DNA from: an uncultured Lachnospiraceae bacterium
GTDB taxonomy: Bacteria > Bacillota > Clostridia > Lachnospirales > Lachnospiraceae
NCBI GenBank assembly: GCA_910587045.1
Contig: CAJULG010000003.1
Coordinates: forward strand, 1-34,120
Direction: 5' to 3'
DNA: 34,120 nucleotides
A program made the position numbers and the translations under genes. The notes under the pieces were generated by a model. The model did no database searches. It had not been told where the DNA came from and saw only the letters and a list, made by a program, of their open reading frames with translations. Positions 1 to 8,700 of this stretch are shown piece by piece. Numbering within the stretch: the first letter of the stretch is position 1; each line of letters starts with the position of its first letter.

Positions 1-80
1 GATATTTGATTTATTATTCATTTCTCACTTGACATTACACCGCTGGACTATTCATTGCTGTTTTCAACGGTTCTGTTACG

Positions 81-989
81 CTACGTCCTCTCCAGAAATT
101 CATCAATATACGAAATCAATGGTTTTCTCTGTACCTTGTCACTGTTTCCGATATACCATGCATATGCTTCCTGCAGCCCCTCGTACAATGGCATGGTTGC
201 CGGCAGAAGTCTATACATTTTTTCAACATCCAGATAGTATTCATAATTATAAAAGCTAAAGTAATTTCTTTGTTCCACATCGTCATATATATGGACATAC
301 TGTGGTCTTTTTCCTGCAACGCTATAGCAGATCTCTACCCAGTCCTTCACTGAGAACGTTTCCCGGTTTCCAACATTGAAAATATGAGTATCCGGTCTAT
401 GCTCTAATATACAATCTATAAATCTGCATAAATCCTTTACATGGAAAAACTGAAGCTTCATGGAACCGTCTCCCGGCAGATAAAAAGGACGTTCCTTTAA
501 TGCACACTCGAATACAAAGGCTTCCCGGTAAACATTATTCATGGGGCCATACAAATATGGCGGACGTAGTATATAAGCATCCGGAACCCGCTCCAAAAGG
601 GCCTTCTCTGCATAAAGCTTATCCAGCCCGTATTTCCCCCAGAAGCTGTTCTCTGCCACCTTATCCTCTTCCAGAAAGGGCTGTGTTCCATATTCCGGAT
701 ATACAGCACTGGAGCTTATCATGATATAATCGCCCCATCCATCCAACGCCTCTACTAAATTAATTATATCCTGTGGATGATAGGCTGTCACATCAACCAC
801 CACATCAAACCGTAAATGCTTCAATCGGTTCCCGATAGCGTTTCTGTCGCACTGGATCAAATGCACCCCGGCTACCTGAGATCTGGTATTCCGATTCAAT
901 ACATATACATCATATCCCTGAGCCACATAGTATTCCACCACATATCTGCTTACGAACACAGTTCCTCCTGTTACGAGCATTGTCTTCAT
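81..989 (-). CDS. NAD(P)-dependent epimerase/dehydratase (extended SDR family)
   Basis: Probable sugar-nucleotide epimerase, dehydratase or reductase, 302 aa, cytosolic. The N-terminus has the Rossmann nucleotide loop TGGTVFVSR (residues ~7-15), a variant of TGGTGFIG seen in many Firmicute members. Further on are a serine run ISSSAVYP (~91-98) and the catalytic pair in YGLDK (YxxxK, ~120-124), followed by RPPYLYGP, typical of extended SDRs that act on NDP-sugars. Start ATG at 989 follows GAGGT on the minus strand. No partner sugar gene is adjacent; the gene nearest its 5' side is a relic (1029-1355), and whatever lies beyond position 81 is outside the window. The substrate cannot be told from sequence. 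The family call is secure; a role in cell-surface sugar synthesis is an inference supported only by the polysaccharide genes at 13764-17542. Confidence 0.85.
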   Translation of the reverse strand: MKTMLVTGGTVFVSRYVVEYYVAQGYDVYVLNRNTRSQVAGVHLIQCDRNAIGNRLKHLRFDVVVDVTAYHPQDIINLVEALDGWGDYIMISSSAVYPEYGTQPFLEEDKVAENSFWGKYGLDKLYAEKALLERVPDAYILRPPYLYGPMNNVYREAFVFECALKERPFYLPGDGSMKLQFFHVKDLCRFIDCILEHRPDTHIFNVGNRETFSVKDWVEICYSVAGKRPQYVHIYDDVEQRNYFSFYNYEYYLDVEKMYRLLPATMPLYEGLQEAYAWYIGNSDKVQRKPLISYIDEFLERT

Positions 990-1028
990 TGCTGATACCT
1001 CATTTCATCCATCCTGCATATTCTCCTG

Positions 1029-1355
1029 TTATTTCAAAATCACTGCCTGTCTGGCAGCCTCCTCCGAAATTCCCATTGCAACCAGCCCATCTGCATCCAG
1101 GTTCTCCTTCCTTGCAAGAAGAATCGCCTTTGCGAGCATATCCATACCCTTTTCTATACCCTTCTTCATACCCTCAGCAATCCCGTCCTCTTTTCCATCC
1201 ATATACATTTCCTGCTGTTTCAGATATAATGTCATATAGTCTGTCCTCCTTTTTTCATCTCTCCTGACCCGGTTGACTTCCTGCTCTAATTCCCTTGTAT
1301 AATCATCGACGGCAATTCTGGTTTTATGTGCTATATTACTGATTAAACTCCTATT
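1029..1355 (-). pseudogene. C-terminal relic of a Rpn/PD-(D/E)XK nuclease-family (transposase-like) protein
   Basis: The ATG-initiated frame at 1235 gives only 68 aa, but the same frame stays open upstream to a stop at 1356-1358. That adds about 40 codons ending in DEKRRTDY just before the methionine. The combined peptide has the charged tail typical of Rpn/PD-(D/E)XK family proteins: a basic linker, the repeated EDGIAEGMKKGIEKGMD glycine/lysine/glutamate stretch, and a short helical end (MGISEEAARQAVILK). The N-terminal nuclease domain with its catalytic D/E-x-K is absent, so this is a truncated remnant, not a working gene. An AGGAGG-like site (CCTCCT, 1245-1250 on the + strand) precedes the internal ATG, so a short peptide could still be made. 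The stretch 990-1453 otherwise shows only the inverted repeat at 1360-1384. Confidence 0.6.
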
Positions 1356-1359
1356 TTAT

Positions 1360-1384
1360 ATTTGTTATGCTACTTATAACAAAT
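1360..1384. repeat. Inverted repeat, 9-bp arms, upstream of the membrane protein gene
   Basis: ATTTGTTAT (1360-1368) is followed after 7 nt by its exact reverse complement ATAACAAAT (1376-1384). It sits about 70 bp upstream of the ATG at 1454, within a weak promoter-like stretch (TTGTTA at 1362, TATGAA at 1386). It could be an operator for a dimeric repressor. It has no T-tract and is AT-rich, so a terminator is less likely. Confidence 0.4.
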
Positions 1385-1453
1385 GTATGAAACACTGTCG
1401 TTCTACCAAAACAGATTGTATGATTCCTGCAGGGACCAGATGATGGAGGTAAT

Positions 1454-2461
1454 ATGAAGCATATTATTAAAATGCAGCACCGCACAACAGAAGACCAAAA
1501 GGGAGTGTTCTTCTCCTGTGAAGAAAATGGAAGGGTAGTCTTTGTTTCCGATCTGAGAGAAAACAGAACCTACCAGGTTTCATCTACAACCGGAGCGCCG
1601 GTTTCCCCGCATCCCATATACCTGTTTTCTCCAGGCAGCCAGCAATACCTGCTTAGCTTTATTCCGGATCCGGATTCATTATCTGCCGGAACATTTGAAA
1701 ATGCCAGTCGTATTGCCTGCGGCAGTATCGCTTCTACTGGAATTGGCAGCCAAAAATATTATGTGGCAGATATCTGCGGGAACCACTATGAATGCTATCT
1801 CTGGGCCGTTGGTACTGCTCCATGCGTGATGTTCTATAAAAATGACCTGTTAATCGCTATGCTGGTCATGGATAAGCTGTCTTACCGGCAAATGTATTCC
1901 ATGACGATCCATATTGAGGAGGATGAGGATCTGCCTGTACTTTGTCTGCTGGGACTTGTCTGCCATCATCTTCAGTGGGCTTATGAACTGAATAACAATT
2001 TTCGACGTATCCGCGGTCAAAACACCCGTGGTATAGCTTTTCGCGAAAACGAAGTAAATTATCATTTCGAAATCCCTGTGTACGGAATCGGAAAATCAAA
2101 ATATAACATTGAATTTCTAAAACAGTTCTATCCTTTGGATGGCTTTCCATATGATGACGGACCTGTCACCGGTAAAATGGCAGTAAAAGAATTCGGACAT
2201 GGCCTGAAGGAAGCGACCGGTACTGCATGGACGACCCGGAATTTAAAAAGTTCTCTAAAAAATCCGGTATCCCTTATCCTTATTATCGGCACACCGATTC
2301 TATGCGGAATTATTATGGGTTTTGTAGCCTGGAGCCACCTGCACACAGTCGTCGGCTTTCTGATCGGATTATTGGGCACTTTTCTGCTTCTTGCAGTCGT
2401 GGAAGGGATATTTTTACTATTCTTTTATTTACTGACAAAAATATTCGGGAAGAATCAATAG
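1454..2461 (+). CDS. Unknown membrane protein with C-terminal double/triple TM region
   Basis: Not a protein I recognise, 335 aa. Residues ~1-230 look soluble and rich in alternating beta patterns (for example YYVADICGNHYECYLW and YSMTIHIEEDEDLPVL, then a hydrophobic helix LCLLGLVCHHLQWAY). This order faintly recalls the LURP-one/tubby-like beta-barrel fold, where a central helix ends the barrel; that is a guess. The C-terminus (about 273-330) carries two to three membrane helices (LILIIGTPILCGIIMGFVAW and VVGFLIGLLGTFLLLAVV and following). No signal peptide is seen, so the N-terminal part probably faces the cytoplasm. Start ATG at 1454 follows GGAGGT at a short spacing. It points tail-to-tail at the four-gene unit ending at 2472 with a 10-bp gap, so the two may share termination; whether they share function is unknown. 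Confidence 0.7.
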   Translation: MKHIIKMQHRTTEDQKGVFFSCEENGRVVFVSDLRENRTYQVSSTTGAPVSPHPIYLFSPGSQQYLLSFIPDPDSLSAGTFENASRIACGSIASTGIGSQKYYVADICGNHYECYLWAVGTAPCVMFYKNDLLIAMLVMDKLSYRQMYSMTIHIEEDEDLPVLCLLGLVCHHLQWAYELNNNFRRIRGQNTRGIAFRENEVNYHFEIPVYGIGKSKYNIEFLKQFYPLDGFPYDDGPVTGKMAVKEFGHGLKEATGTAWTTRNLKSSLKNPVSLILIIGTPILCGIIMGFVAWSHLHTVVGFLIGLLGTFLLLAVVEGIFLLFFYLLTKIFGKNQ

Positions 2462-2471
2462 AACAGCATTC

Positions 2472-3629
2472 CTAAACTGCAATATGATAGGAGGTCAGCA
2501 CTTCCCTGGCCTGATCCTTTAATTCCGGATTCTCTGTGAGGATACTCTTTACGCATACAATGCTGTTCTGCCGGTTTTCCTCATTCTGCTTCATCTGATC
2601 CCGCAGTCGTTGCCTGCGTACATTCAGGGAATGCTTTACCTCTACCATCTCCCGCCGATCCACCAGAGCCACCACCTGCTTTAACCAAATTTCCGGATCT
2701 GCCAGACCTGCCTGGGTCAGGTTGGTAACCATTTCATCCTGATAGACCCGCAGATCCCCGGTATTTCTCTGATACCGTTCCTCTTCCTCTACCGTCAGGC
2801 GATACTGTTCCCAGTTGTATTCCAATTCCTTCCGACTGTTCACCTCGAATCTGGAATATAAAAAGTCAAGGCTGTTGGTGTTATTCAGCCATTTGATCTT
2901 TACCTTGTTCTGCAGTTGAATGGCCCGGTTTTGCTTCTGAATACAAAGCCTCCGCTCCTGTCCGGCCCGGTTATGCCCCAGAAACAGCAAAAACTCTATA
3001 AAGATCGCTCCGATCGCGATACAACTGGCAGCCACAGTCATCTCCAGATCATATTGCAGGGTAAGTACCAGAAAACCGATCACCGTCAGTACCACCAGTC
3101 CGCCGATCACCATAGCTGCAGTACGCAGCTTTCCCTGTCTGCGCTGAAGTTCTTCATCCTCGTACCGCAGAGACCCCTTTTCTCCCTCCAGGTATTCCAG
3201 ATCGCGCTTGATCTTGCCGCGCATCTCTTCCAATTCCTTCAGCCGCCTGATCGCATCCGGCACCTCCCGCTCCAGATGCATATAAAATTTGTACTGTTCC
3301 GTAGAAATCCGTTTCGTCGTATGTTGCAGTTCCTGCCGGCTCTCTTCCAGTTGCATGATCTTTCTTGCATCATCCTCCAGCGTCCGCAAACGCTCCGGCT
3401 CCATCTGTTCAATCTTCTGAATATCAGAAAAATAGGAGGTCACAAGCTCATATTCCCGCTTTAAATCCTCCATTTCATAAGTAGAATCTACAATCTGACC
3501 CAGGTGATGGGTCAACTCTGACTCTTCCTCCCGCCAGTCCTGCTCCTGACGATCCATTGATTCTAATTCTGTATCCTCTTCTATCTCGGAACGTCGGAAT
3601 AACCGTCCGAGTCGCGCTAACAATCCCAT
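2472..3629 (-). CDS. Coiled-coil protein with a central TM hairpin (last gene of the actin/Hsp70-like unit)
   Basis: Unknown protein of 385 aa. Three regions are visible. First, an N-terminal amphipathic/basic stretch (GLLARLGRLFRR) followed by a long, highly charged helical region (~20-168) with heptad-like spacing. Second, two hydrophobic segments (~171-191, containing MVIGGLVVLTVIGFLVL, and ~197-218, containing IAIGAIFIEFLLFLG) separated by a short loop. Third, a second charged helical region (~222-370). The likely topology is two cytoplasmic coiled-coil arms joined by a membrane hairpin. It is the distal gene of a unit starting at 9329, with a 12-bp gap from the gene upstream, and has an AGGAGC site before the ATG at 3629. 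A membrane anchor or scaffold for the ATPase-like and giant proteins is the simplest inference; no enzymatic motif is visible. Confidence 0.72.
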   Translation of the reverse strand: MGLLARLGRLFRRSEIEEDTELESMDRQEQDWREEESELTHHLGQIVDSTYEMEDLKREYELVTSYFSDIQKIEQMEPERLRTLEDDARKIMQLEESRQELQHTTKRISTEQYKFYMHLEREVPDAIRRLKELEEMRGKIKRDLEYLEGEKGSLRYEDEELQRRQGKLRTAAMVIGGLVVLTVIGFLVLTLQYDLEMTVAASCIAIGAIFIEFLLFLGHNRAGQERRLCIQKQNRAIQLQNKVKIKWLNNTNSLDFLYSRFEVNSRKELEYNWEQYRLTVEEEERYQRNTGDLRVYQDEMVTNLTQAGLADPEIWLKQVVALVDRREMVEVKHSLNVRRQRLRDQMKQNEENRQNSIVCVKSILTENPELKDQAREVLTSYHIAV

Positions 3630-3641
3630 TCTTTGCTCCTT

Positions 3642-4475
3642 TTACACGATCTGCTCACGAAATTCTTCCTTCCACTGATGCAACAGCATATCCACCCTCT
3701 GATTAAAGGCTTCATAATCCCCATGGTCTTTATTATACAATGCCTTCTGATACCGGGTAAAAGCAACTGTATTGGAGGAATCATCTATCGCATCCTCCAG
3801 AAGCATGGAAATGCGATTAAAATCCGCTTCCTCCATACCGAAGGTCTTTGCTTCCGGCATCACGGTCTCCGGCGCATCCTCTAACAGACGCAGCGTAATA
3901 TATGCTTCCAGGGATGGCTTTTTCTTATTATGTTCATATGCTTCCAGAAAACTGAGTTTTGCCTTGGAAAGCTCCATGTTTTTTGCAAGAGCGACTCCCC
4001 TGTTGTGCAGGACATCACCGATCAGACGTTTATCCTCTATCGTTTCCTCCTGGCGCAAAATTTCATCATATAAGGAAATGGCTTTTAACAGACGCTTATA
4101 CATTAAAAAACTGTCCGCCCGAAGCTTGATCTTTTCATTTTCCGGCAACAGTTCTACCAGTTCCTGTTTCTCAATAAACTGCCGGATCTCTGCAGGTTCA
4201 TAATAAGAGCCGGCAGATAAAATGACAACCAGAATCTCCACCAGATCAGATTCTGCAGACAACTTTTCCATAATGGCGGTGGCCAGCTCCTCTAACCCCA
4301 GCTCAGACTTGATCCATTGTACCAGCTTTCCCTGGAACTGTTCCCGATTCAGCAGCGCCACATTATTATAGATGTAGAAGCAAAGCTCCTCATAGGAGTA
4401 TACCTCTACCTTCGTATTTACAAACACATACGGAATTACCGCCTGTCTTGCCTCACAAAGAATAATCTTTCCCAT
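3642..4475 (-). CDS. Helical-repeat (TPR-like) protein of unknown function
   Basis: Unknown 277-residue cytosolic protein with no signal peptide or TM segment. The N-terminus (MGKIILCEARQAVIPYVF, about 1-60) looks like a small alpha/beta cap. From about residue 60 it is almost all helical. The stretch ~130-215 resembles tandem helix-turn-helix pairs of TPR type: YKRLLKAISLYDEILRQEE, LIGDVLHNRGVALAKNMELS and KAKLSFLEAYEHNKKKP, with the small/aromatic pattern and the A-x-x-x-F-x-x-A-Y element characteristic of TPR helices. It begins 3 bp after the stop of the actin/Hsp70-like gene (4479) and ends 12 bp before the coiled-coil membrane gene, so it is surely co-transcribed. A co-chaperone or adaptor role is inferred from the repeats and neighbours only. 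Confidence 0.7.
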   Translation of the reverse strand: MGKIILCEARQAVIPYVFVNTKVEVYSYEELCFYIYNNVALLNREQFQGKLVQWIKSELGLEELATAIMEKLSAESDLVEILVVILSAGSYYEPAEIRQFIEKQELVELLPENEKIKLRADSFLMYKRLLKAISLYDEILRQEETIEDKRLIGDVLHNRGVALAKNMELSKAKLSFLEAYEHNKKKPSLEAYITLRLLEDAPETVMPEAKTFGMEEADFNRISMLLEDAIDDSSNTVAFTRYQKALYNKDHGDYEAFNQRVDMLLHQWKEEFREQIV

Positions 4476-4478
4476 AAT

Positions 4479-5741
4479 CTATCCTTCCCTGTCTAACCGG
4501 AATTCCTTCCGATAAATCTTATTTGTCGTAGGATACAGCTTGCCGAAGCCTTCATCCCGGATTATGACTGCCCCCTTGTTCCCACTGTACATCTCCACCT
4601 CCAAAGAAAGGCGGGTCGTCTTATTGGGGCGGGAAGGAAGTCCGTGAATCTCAATAATCTCCCGCATGGCTTCCTGACTGTAATGATTCTTATACAGAAT
4701 CTCCACCCGGTTCGTATCATCCAGACATACATAAATCTTTCCGCGCATATTATACCATTCCCGTCCGCCTCTGGCGATCGGAATAAAGGAATTGGCAGAA
4801 TCCCCGCTCAGGATGCCCACATCGCTGTGTACCATATCCTCTGCATTGACGATATATTTATTCGGATTGATCACATGAGAGCCGATATAAGCAGCATAAC
4901 AGGCCCCCTTCGTATAAATATTCTGCCCTACAAACACTCGTCTGCCCTCACAAAGTGCATTCTGCGATGCCTTTGCCCAGGGTTCGGAGAATCCTACACC
5001 AGTCAGATATACGGCTGACATATAGGCTTCCTTTAGTACCTCCTGTACAATGTCCAGGAAGCGCTGATCCAGTTCCCGCTTATCATCATAGATCCGATAG
5101 AATCCCAGATGCTGCCGGAAATCCTTATGCACAACCGTTACAACCTGGGGCGTCGTCCGTCTGGCAATATCTACCCGATAAAACTCCAGCCCCTCCGGAC
5201 CATAATCAAATAATCCTACACTGTTATTCCGCAGACTTTCCGGTTGCTGAAATATAAAGTGAAGATAAGCACTGGTGTGGCCAATGATGAAAAACTGCTG
5301 TCCGTATAAGCCCAGTTCATCCTGAAGCATATGCAGTACCCGGAACAGAGCGTTGGAATACCGGTATACTGTTACCACCATACGCTCAATCTTTCCATCC
5401 TCATACCGGTTTAGAAAGTCCATGATATGTCCCCGCAGGATCACCAGAAGCACATCCTCATAGGTATAGGCCTCCTCCTGAAAGATCATCCGTTCCGTGG
5501 AATCCAGCTTCTCCACCACCTGTTCCAGCATCGTACCCTGCTGATGAAAGCGATGCTCTAACGCTTCACTGCCTACATACCAGCGCTTTGCCTCCTCTCC
5601 GAAAAATGCCACGTTCGGAAGGAGATAGGTATCTACCGTATTCAACTGACAGATGGATTCCGGTTCCTTTGTCTGCTGATTAAAGAAACTGAGCTGTGTA
5701 TAATCTGCACAGACATCCATGCCCAAATAGAATTGCTGCAT
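4479..5741 (-). CDS. Actin/Hsp70-fold ATPase-like protein (DUF5716-like, from memory)
   Basis: Predicted ASKHA-superfamily (actin/Hsp70/sugar kinase fold) protein, 420 aa. Supporting patterns come in the right order. A phosphate-1-like N-terminal strand YLGMDVCADYTQLSFFN starts near residue 5; IGHTSAYLHF lies near 155. VGLFDYGPEGLEFYRV near 175-190 resembles the phosphate-2 loop. YLTGVGFSEPWAKAS near 245-260, then FVGQNIYTKGACYAAY, resembles the adenosine-binding loop and following helix. The C-terminal ~120 residues are beta-rich and could be a substrate- or partner-binding region. I recall similar Lachnospiraceae proteins as DUF5716, unverified. A longer start at 5750 is possible, but the AGGAG site abuts that ATG and is 9 nt from the ATG at 5741, which I prefer. 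Gaps to neighbours are 9-18 bp and 3 bp. ATP binding is inferred, not shown. Confidence 0.65.
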   Translation of the reverse strand: MQQFYLGMDVCADYTQLSFFNQQTKEPESICQLNTVDTYLLPNVAFFGEEAKRWYVGSEALEHRFHQQGTMLEQVVEKLDSTERMIFQEEAYTYEDVLLVILRGHIMDFLNRYEDGKIERMVVTVYRYSNALFRVLHMLQDELGLYGQQFFIIGHTSAYLHFIFQQPESLRNNSVGLFDYGPEGLEFYRVDIARRTTPQVVTVVHKDFRQHLGFYRIYDDKRELDQRFLDIVQEVLKEAYMSAVYLTGVGFSEPWAKASQNALCEGRRVFVGQNIYTKGACYAAYIGSHVINPNKYIVNAEDMVHSDVGILSGDSANSFIPIARGGREWYNMRGKIYVCLDDTNRVEILYKNHYSQEAMREIIEIHGLPSRPNKTTRLSLEVEMYSGNKGAVIIRDEGFGKLYPTTNKIYRKEFRLDREG

Positions 5742-5759
5742 ATATTTCATCTCCTAAAA

Positions 5760-8700
5760 CTACAATATTCGTAAGGTCTCCTCAAATACATGACTGTTTC
5801 TCATGTATTCCTCCATCGCAGTGGTCAGCGTCTGCCCATCCCGCATCTCCTGACTGATCAGCATCTGGTTCAGGCGTTCAAACCGGCTCTCCGGTTCTCC
5901 CTGTCCGTAAGCATCCATTCGGATACTGTCGCTTTCCACCAGGGTAACACGTCCGGTGAATTCCTCACTGAAATGATATAACAACTGCTCCCCATGAAAG
6001 ACGATGAATTCCTGTACATAATATCCCGGAATGCGTTCTTCCATACGACACGGTCTGAAATCCAGGGTCTGCAATTCGCTGGTTCCCACACTGTAATTCA
6101 CCACTACCTCCTGACGTTCCTCTCCCTTATAGACCAGATAAGTCTTCAGGAACAGTTCCTGCGGCAGATTCACTATTTCAAGAAACGATTTAAAAAACGG
6201 AAGCACGATTCCCCGGTTTAAAAACTGCTTTACCGTCCGGATCGCATATGCACTCTGCTCATCATTTAACCGGACACTCTTGGATAAATGCCAGAGAACA
6301 GCACCATGGCTGATATCATCCTGAATCTCTCCATTCTTCATCTCCAGCATTAGATAATCAAATACGGAATCCGGTACCCACTCCTCCCGGATAAAATACT
6401 GATACGCCATCTTCTTCAGAAATGCCTTGGTCACCATGCCTCTATGGTGTCCTCTGTAATACGACTGGAATACATCCATGGCATTATCCAGATCTGTATC
6501 GGAAAAGATCAACTGTGCCAGAATATTCTCTTCTAATTCTCTGGCTTCCCCCAGTACTACCATGGCAGTCTCCCAGAGCCTGGACAGCTCCCTGGTATCC
6601 GCCTTATACTGGAAGACCAGATATTGAATGATCCTGTCATTATACTGTCCCTTCTGATACAGGTAAATGCACAGAGAGGTTAACGCCTCGTCCCCAAGGA
6701 TATCCGTATCTGTTACAATATAGGAAGCCAGGCGCAGCAGTCTGGATATCTCCACATCTCCATAGCCAAACCGTTTGATCGCTTCATAGGCCTTCCGGTT
6801 CATGCCCCGCATGATATATCCGGAGATGATCTCTGCGCTGTGAAGCTTATCCAGATATTCCAGATCCACCTGTAACAGATATTTTTCTAATATATCACCA
6901 TCATAATTCTCAAGATAGTATTCTATGATCTGAAGCAATGCCTCCTGACGGACCCCCGGACTGATCTCCGTACTTTCCAGAACATCCCTGGCCTGGTTTA
7001 CATCTGCGGCATCCTGTAGCTGTCTGTGGTCCATCCTGCTATAGATATACGAGAGAAGGCGGGCATCCGACGGGTTGTACCGGTGACAGGTATCCATATA
7101 GATTCCTGCATCCACCAGGCGCTCCAGCCGGTACGGTATGGTACTGGTATAGCGGTTTCCTTTCGTATCCACCAGGGTGATCACCGCAGAATCCGTAACG
7201 ATGTCTACATATGCCACACCCTCAGACAAAGGAACCTGCTGCTCCTCCAGAAGTTCTTTATGACTGACGATCACAGCCTTCATATTCGGGTTTGCACAGG
7301 TCAGCCGCCGCTTGAAGATAATATTGGTCAGTCTGGCGGCATATTTTGGATTTACATGCTCCGGCTTCAGGAATTCCTTGTAGATCACCAAAAGAAATTC
7401 ATGTATGATCCCCTTTACGATCTGGGACTCCATATAATTCTCTATCGTTGGCGCCAGTTCCCCGTAAAGCTGGGAATAGGTATTCTTGTTCCGGATCAGA
7501 TTTGCATATACATAGGCCTGCTCATAATCCGTCAGGGAATTATTATAGGCCAGATACCGGAGCACCGGTTCCGGCATCTGAGGATACGCCTTCATATCCA
7601 TGCTTCTTACATAACATTCATAGATACCGATCAGCTTAAATCCCTTCTCGATCCCCCGGGCAAAATAGTCATGGTATTCCCGATCCGCCTTATTGGAACG
7701 GATCAGCATACTGCATATCGTCCGCAGAGCCTCCTCAGATGGAAACTTTTTATCCACTGCCTGCAGCAGCCGGAACAGACCGGGCTGGAACCCATGCTCC
7801 CTTCCTGCAAGCTCTACGCAGATCTGTATGACATCCTCCGCCAGATACTCATGCTGCATGCCCCACCGGATGGCCGAAATCTCCAGACCTCCCAGCTTCC
7901 GCAGCATAAGCGGTTCATGATTAAACATATCGCAGATCTCATAATACAGAATCGGACTGTGAATACCCTGCTCGTAAAGACGCTGTATCTCTGCATACAT
8001 CGGCCCCTTTTCCGTATCCTCTGCATTATCCAGAAAGATCAGCAGCCAGAAATAGAACAGCTTCTCATCCTCGGATTCAAATACCTCCCGGATCCGAGCC
8101 TTTGCCTGTTCAATCGTAGTCGTATCCTTATATGCCAGTGCCTTTAAATAAGAATAATAACAGGACTCCTTACTGCCTTCTACCAGCTTATCCTCATCGG
8201 CATCGATCCGCTTAAACTCCTCCTCCGCCATACTCTGATTCCCTGCCAGAATATTCATGTGCAGAATCCCCAGCCGGTAAAGCTTCTCATCCCGGCAATA
8301 CTGTATCAGGTTCCGCAGGGCATACAGGGATTTATCCACATAACTGTTCAAGTCCAGCTTACCGGTACGGAATTCCAGATAACTGGTGATCAGGCTGTGC
8401 TGATGTACCTTGATCATATGATGGTTGGTAAATAACCGGGGCGGTTCCGTACGATTCGCCGGCGTAGTCCGCACTGCCAGATCAACGGTCAGCTTCTGAT
8501 ATACATTCTCAATGGTAATATGTCCGGTATTGGAGCCTTCTTCTATAAATTCCGGCAATATCATATATTCCAGCTGAAACTTATTCCCGATAAAGTCTTC
8601 CGTGCTTAAGTACCGCTTTAGCGGCTGGATAAAACGCCGGTCGGAATGAATCTCTGCATTCAGATAGCCCCAGGTGTTCCGTGTCACCAGAATACTGTGC

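Noticed and set aside
1..80. Possible promoter with TTGACA near position 30
   Set aside because: No -10 box at 16-18 bp and no gene follows on that strand; it is downstream of the epimerase gene's stop codon.
2916..3464. A 182-codon + strand frame antisense to the coiled-coil gene
   Set aside because: It is a Leu/His/Gln-rich shadow of the Glu/Lys/Arg-rich coiled coil on the other strand.
5742..5750. Start of the actin/Hsp70-like gene at 5750
   Set aside because: The AGGAG site directly abuts that ATG; the in-frame ATG three codons later has normal spacing. The difference is only three residues.
7026..8147. A 373-codon open frame on the + strand inside the giant protein gene
   Set aside because: It is antisense to a convincing 1189-aa coding frame, has no ribosome-binding site and reads as low-complexity His/Arg/Ile-rich peptide with no domain; it is a by-product of codon usage in the real gene.
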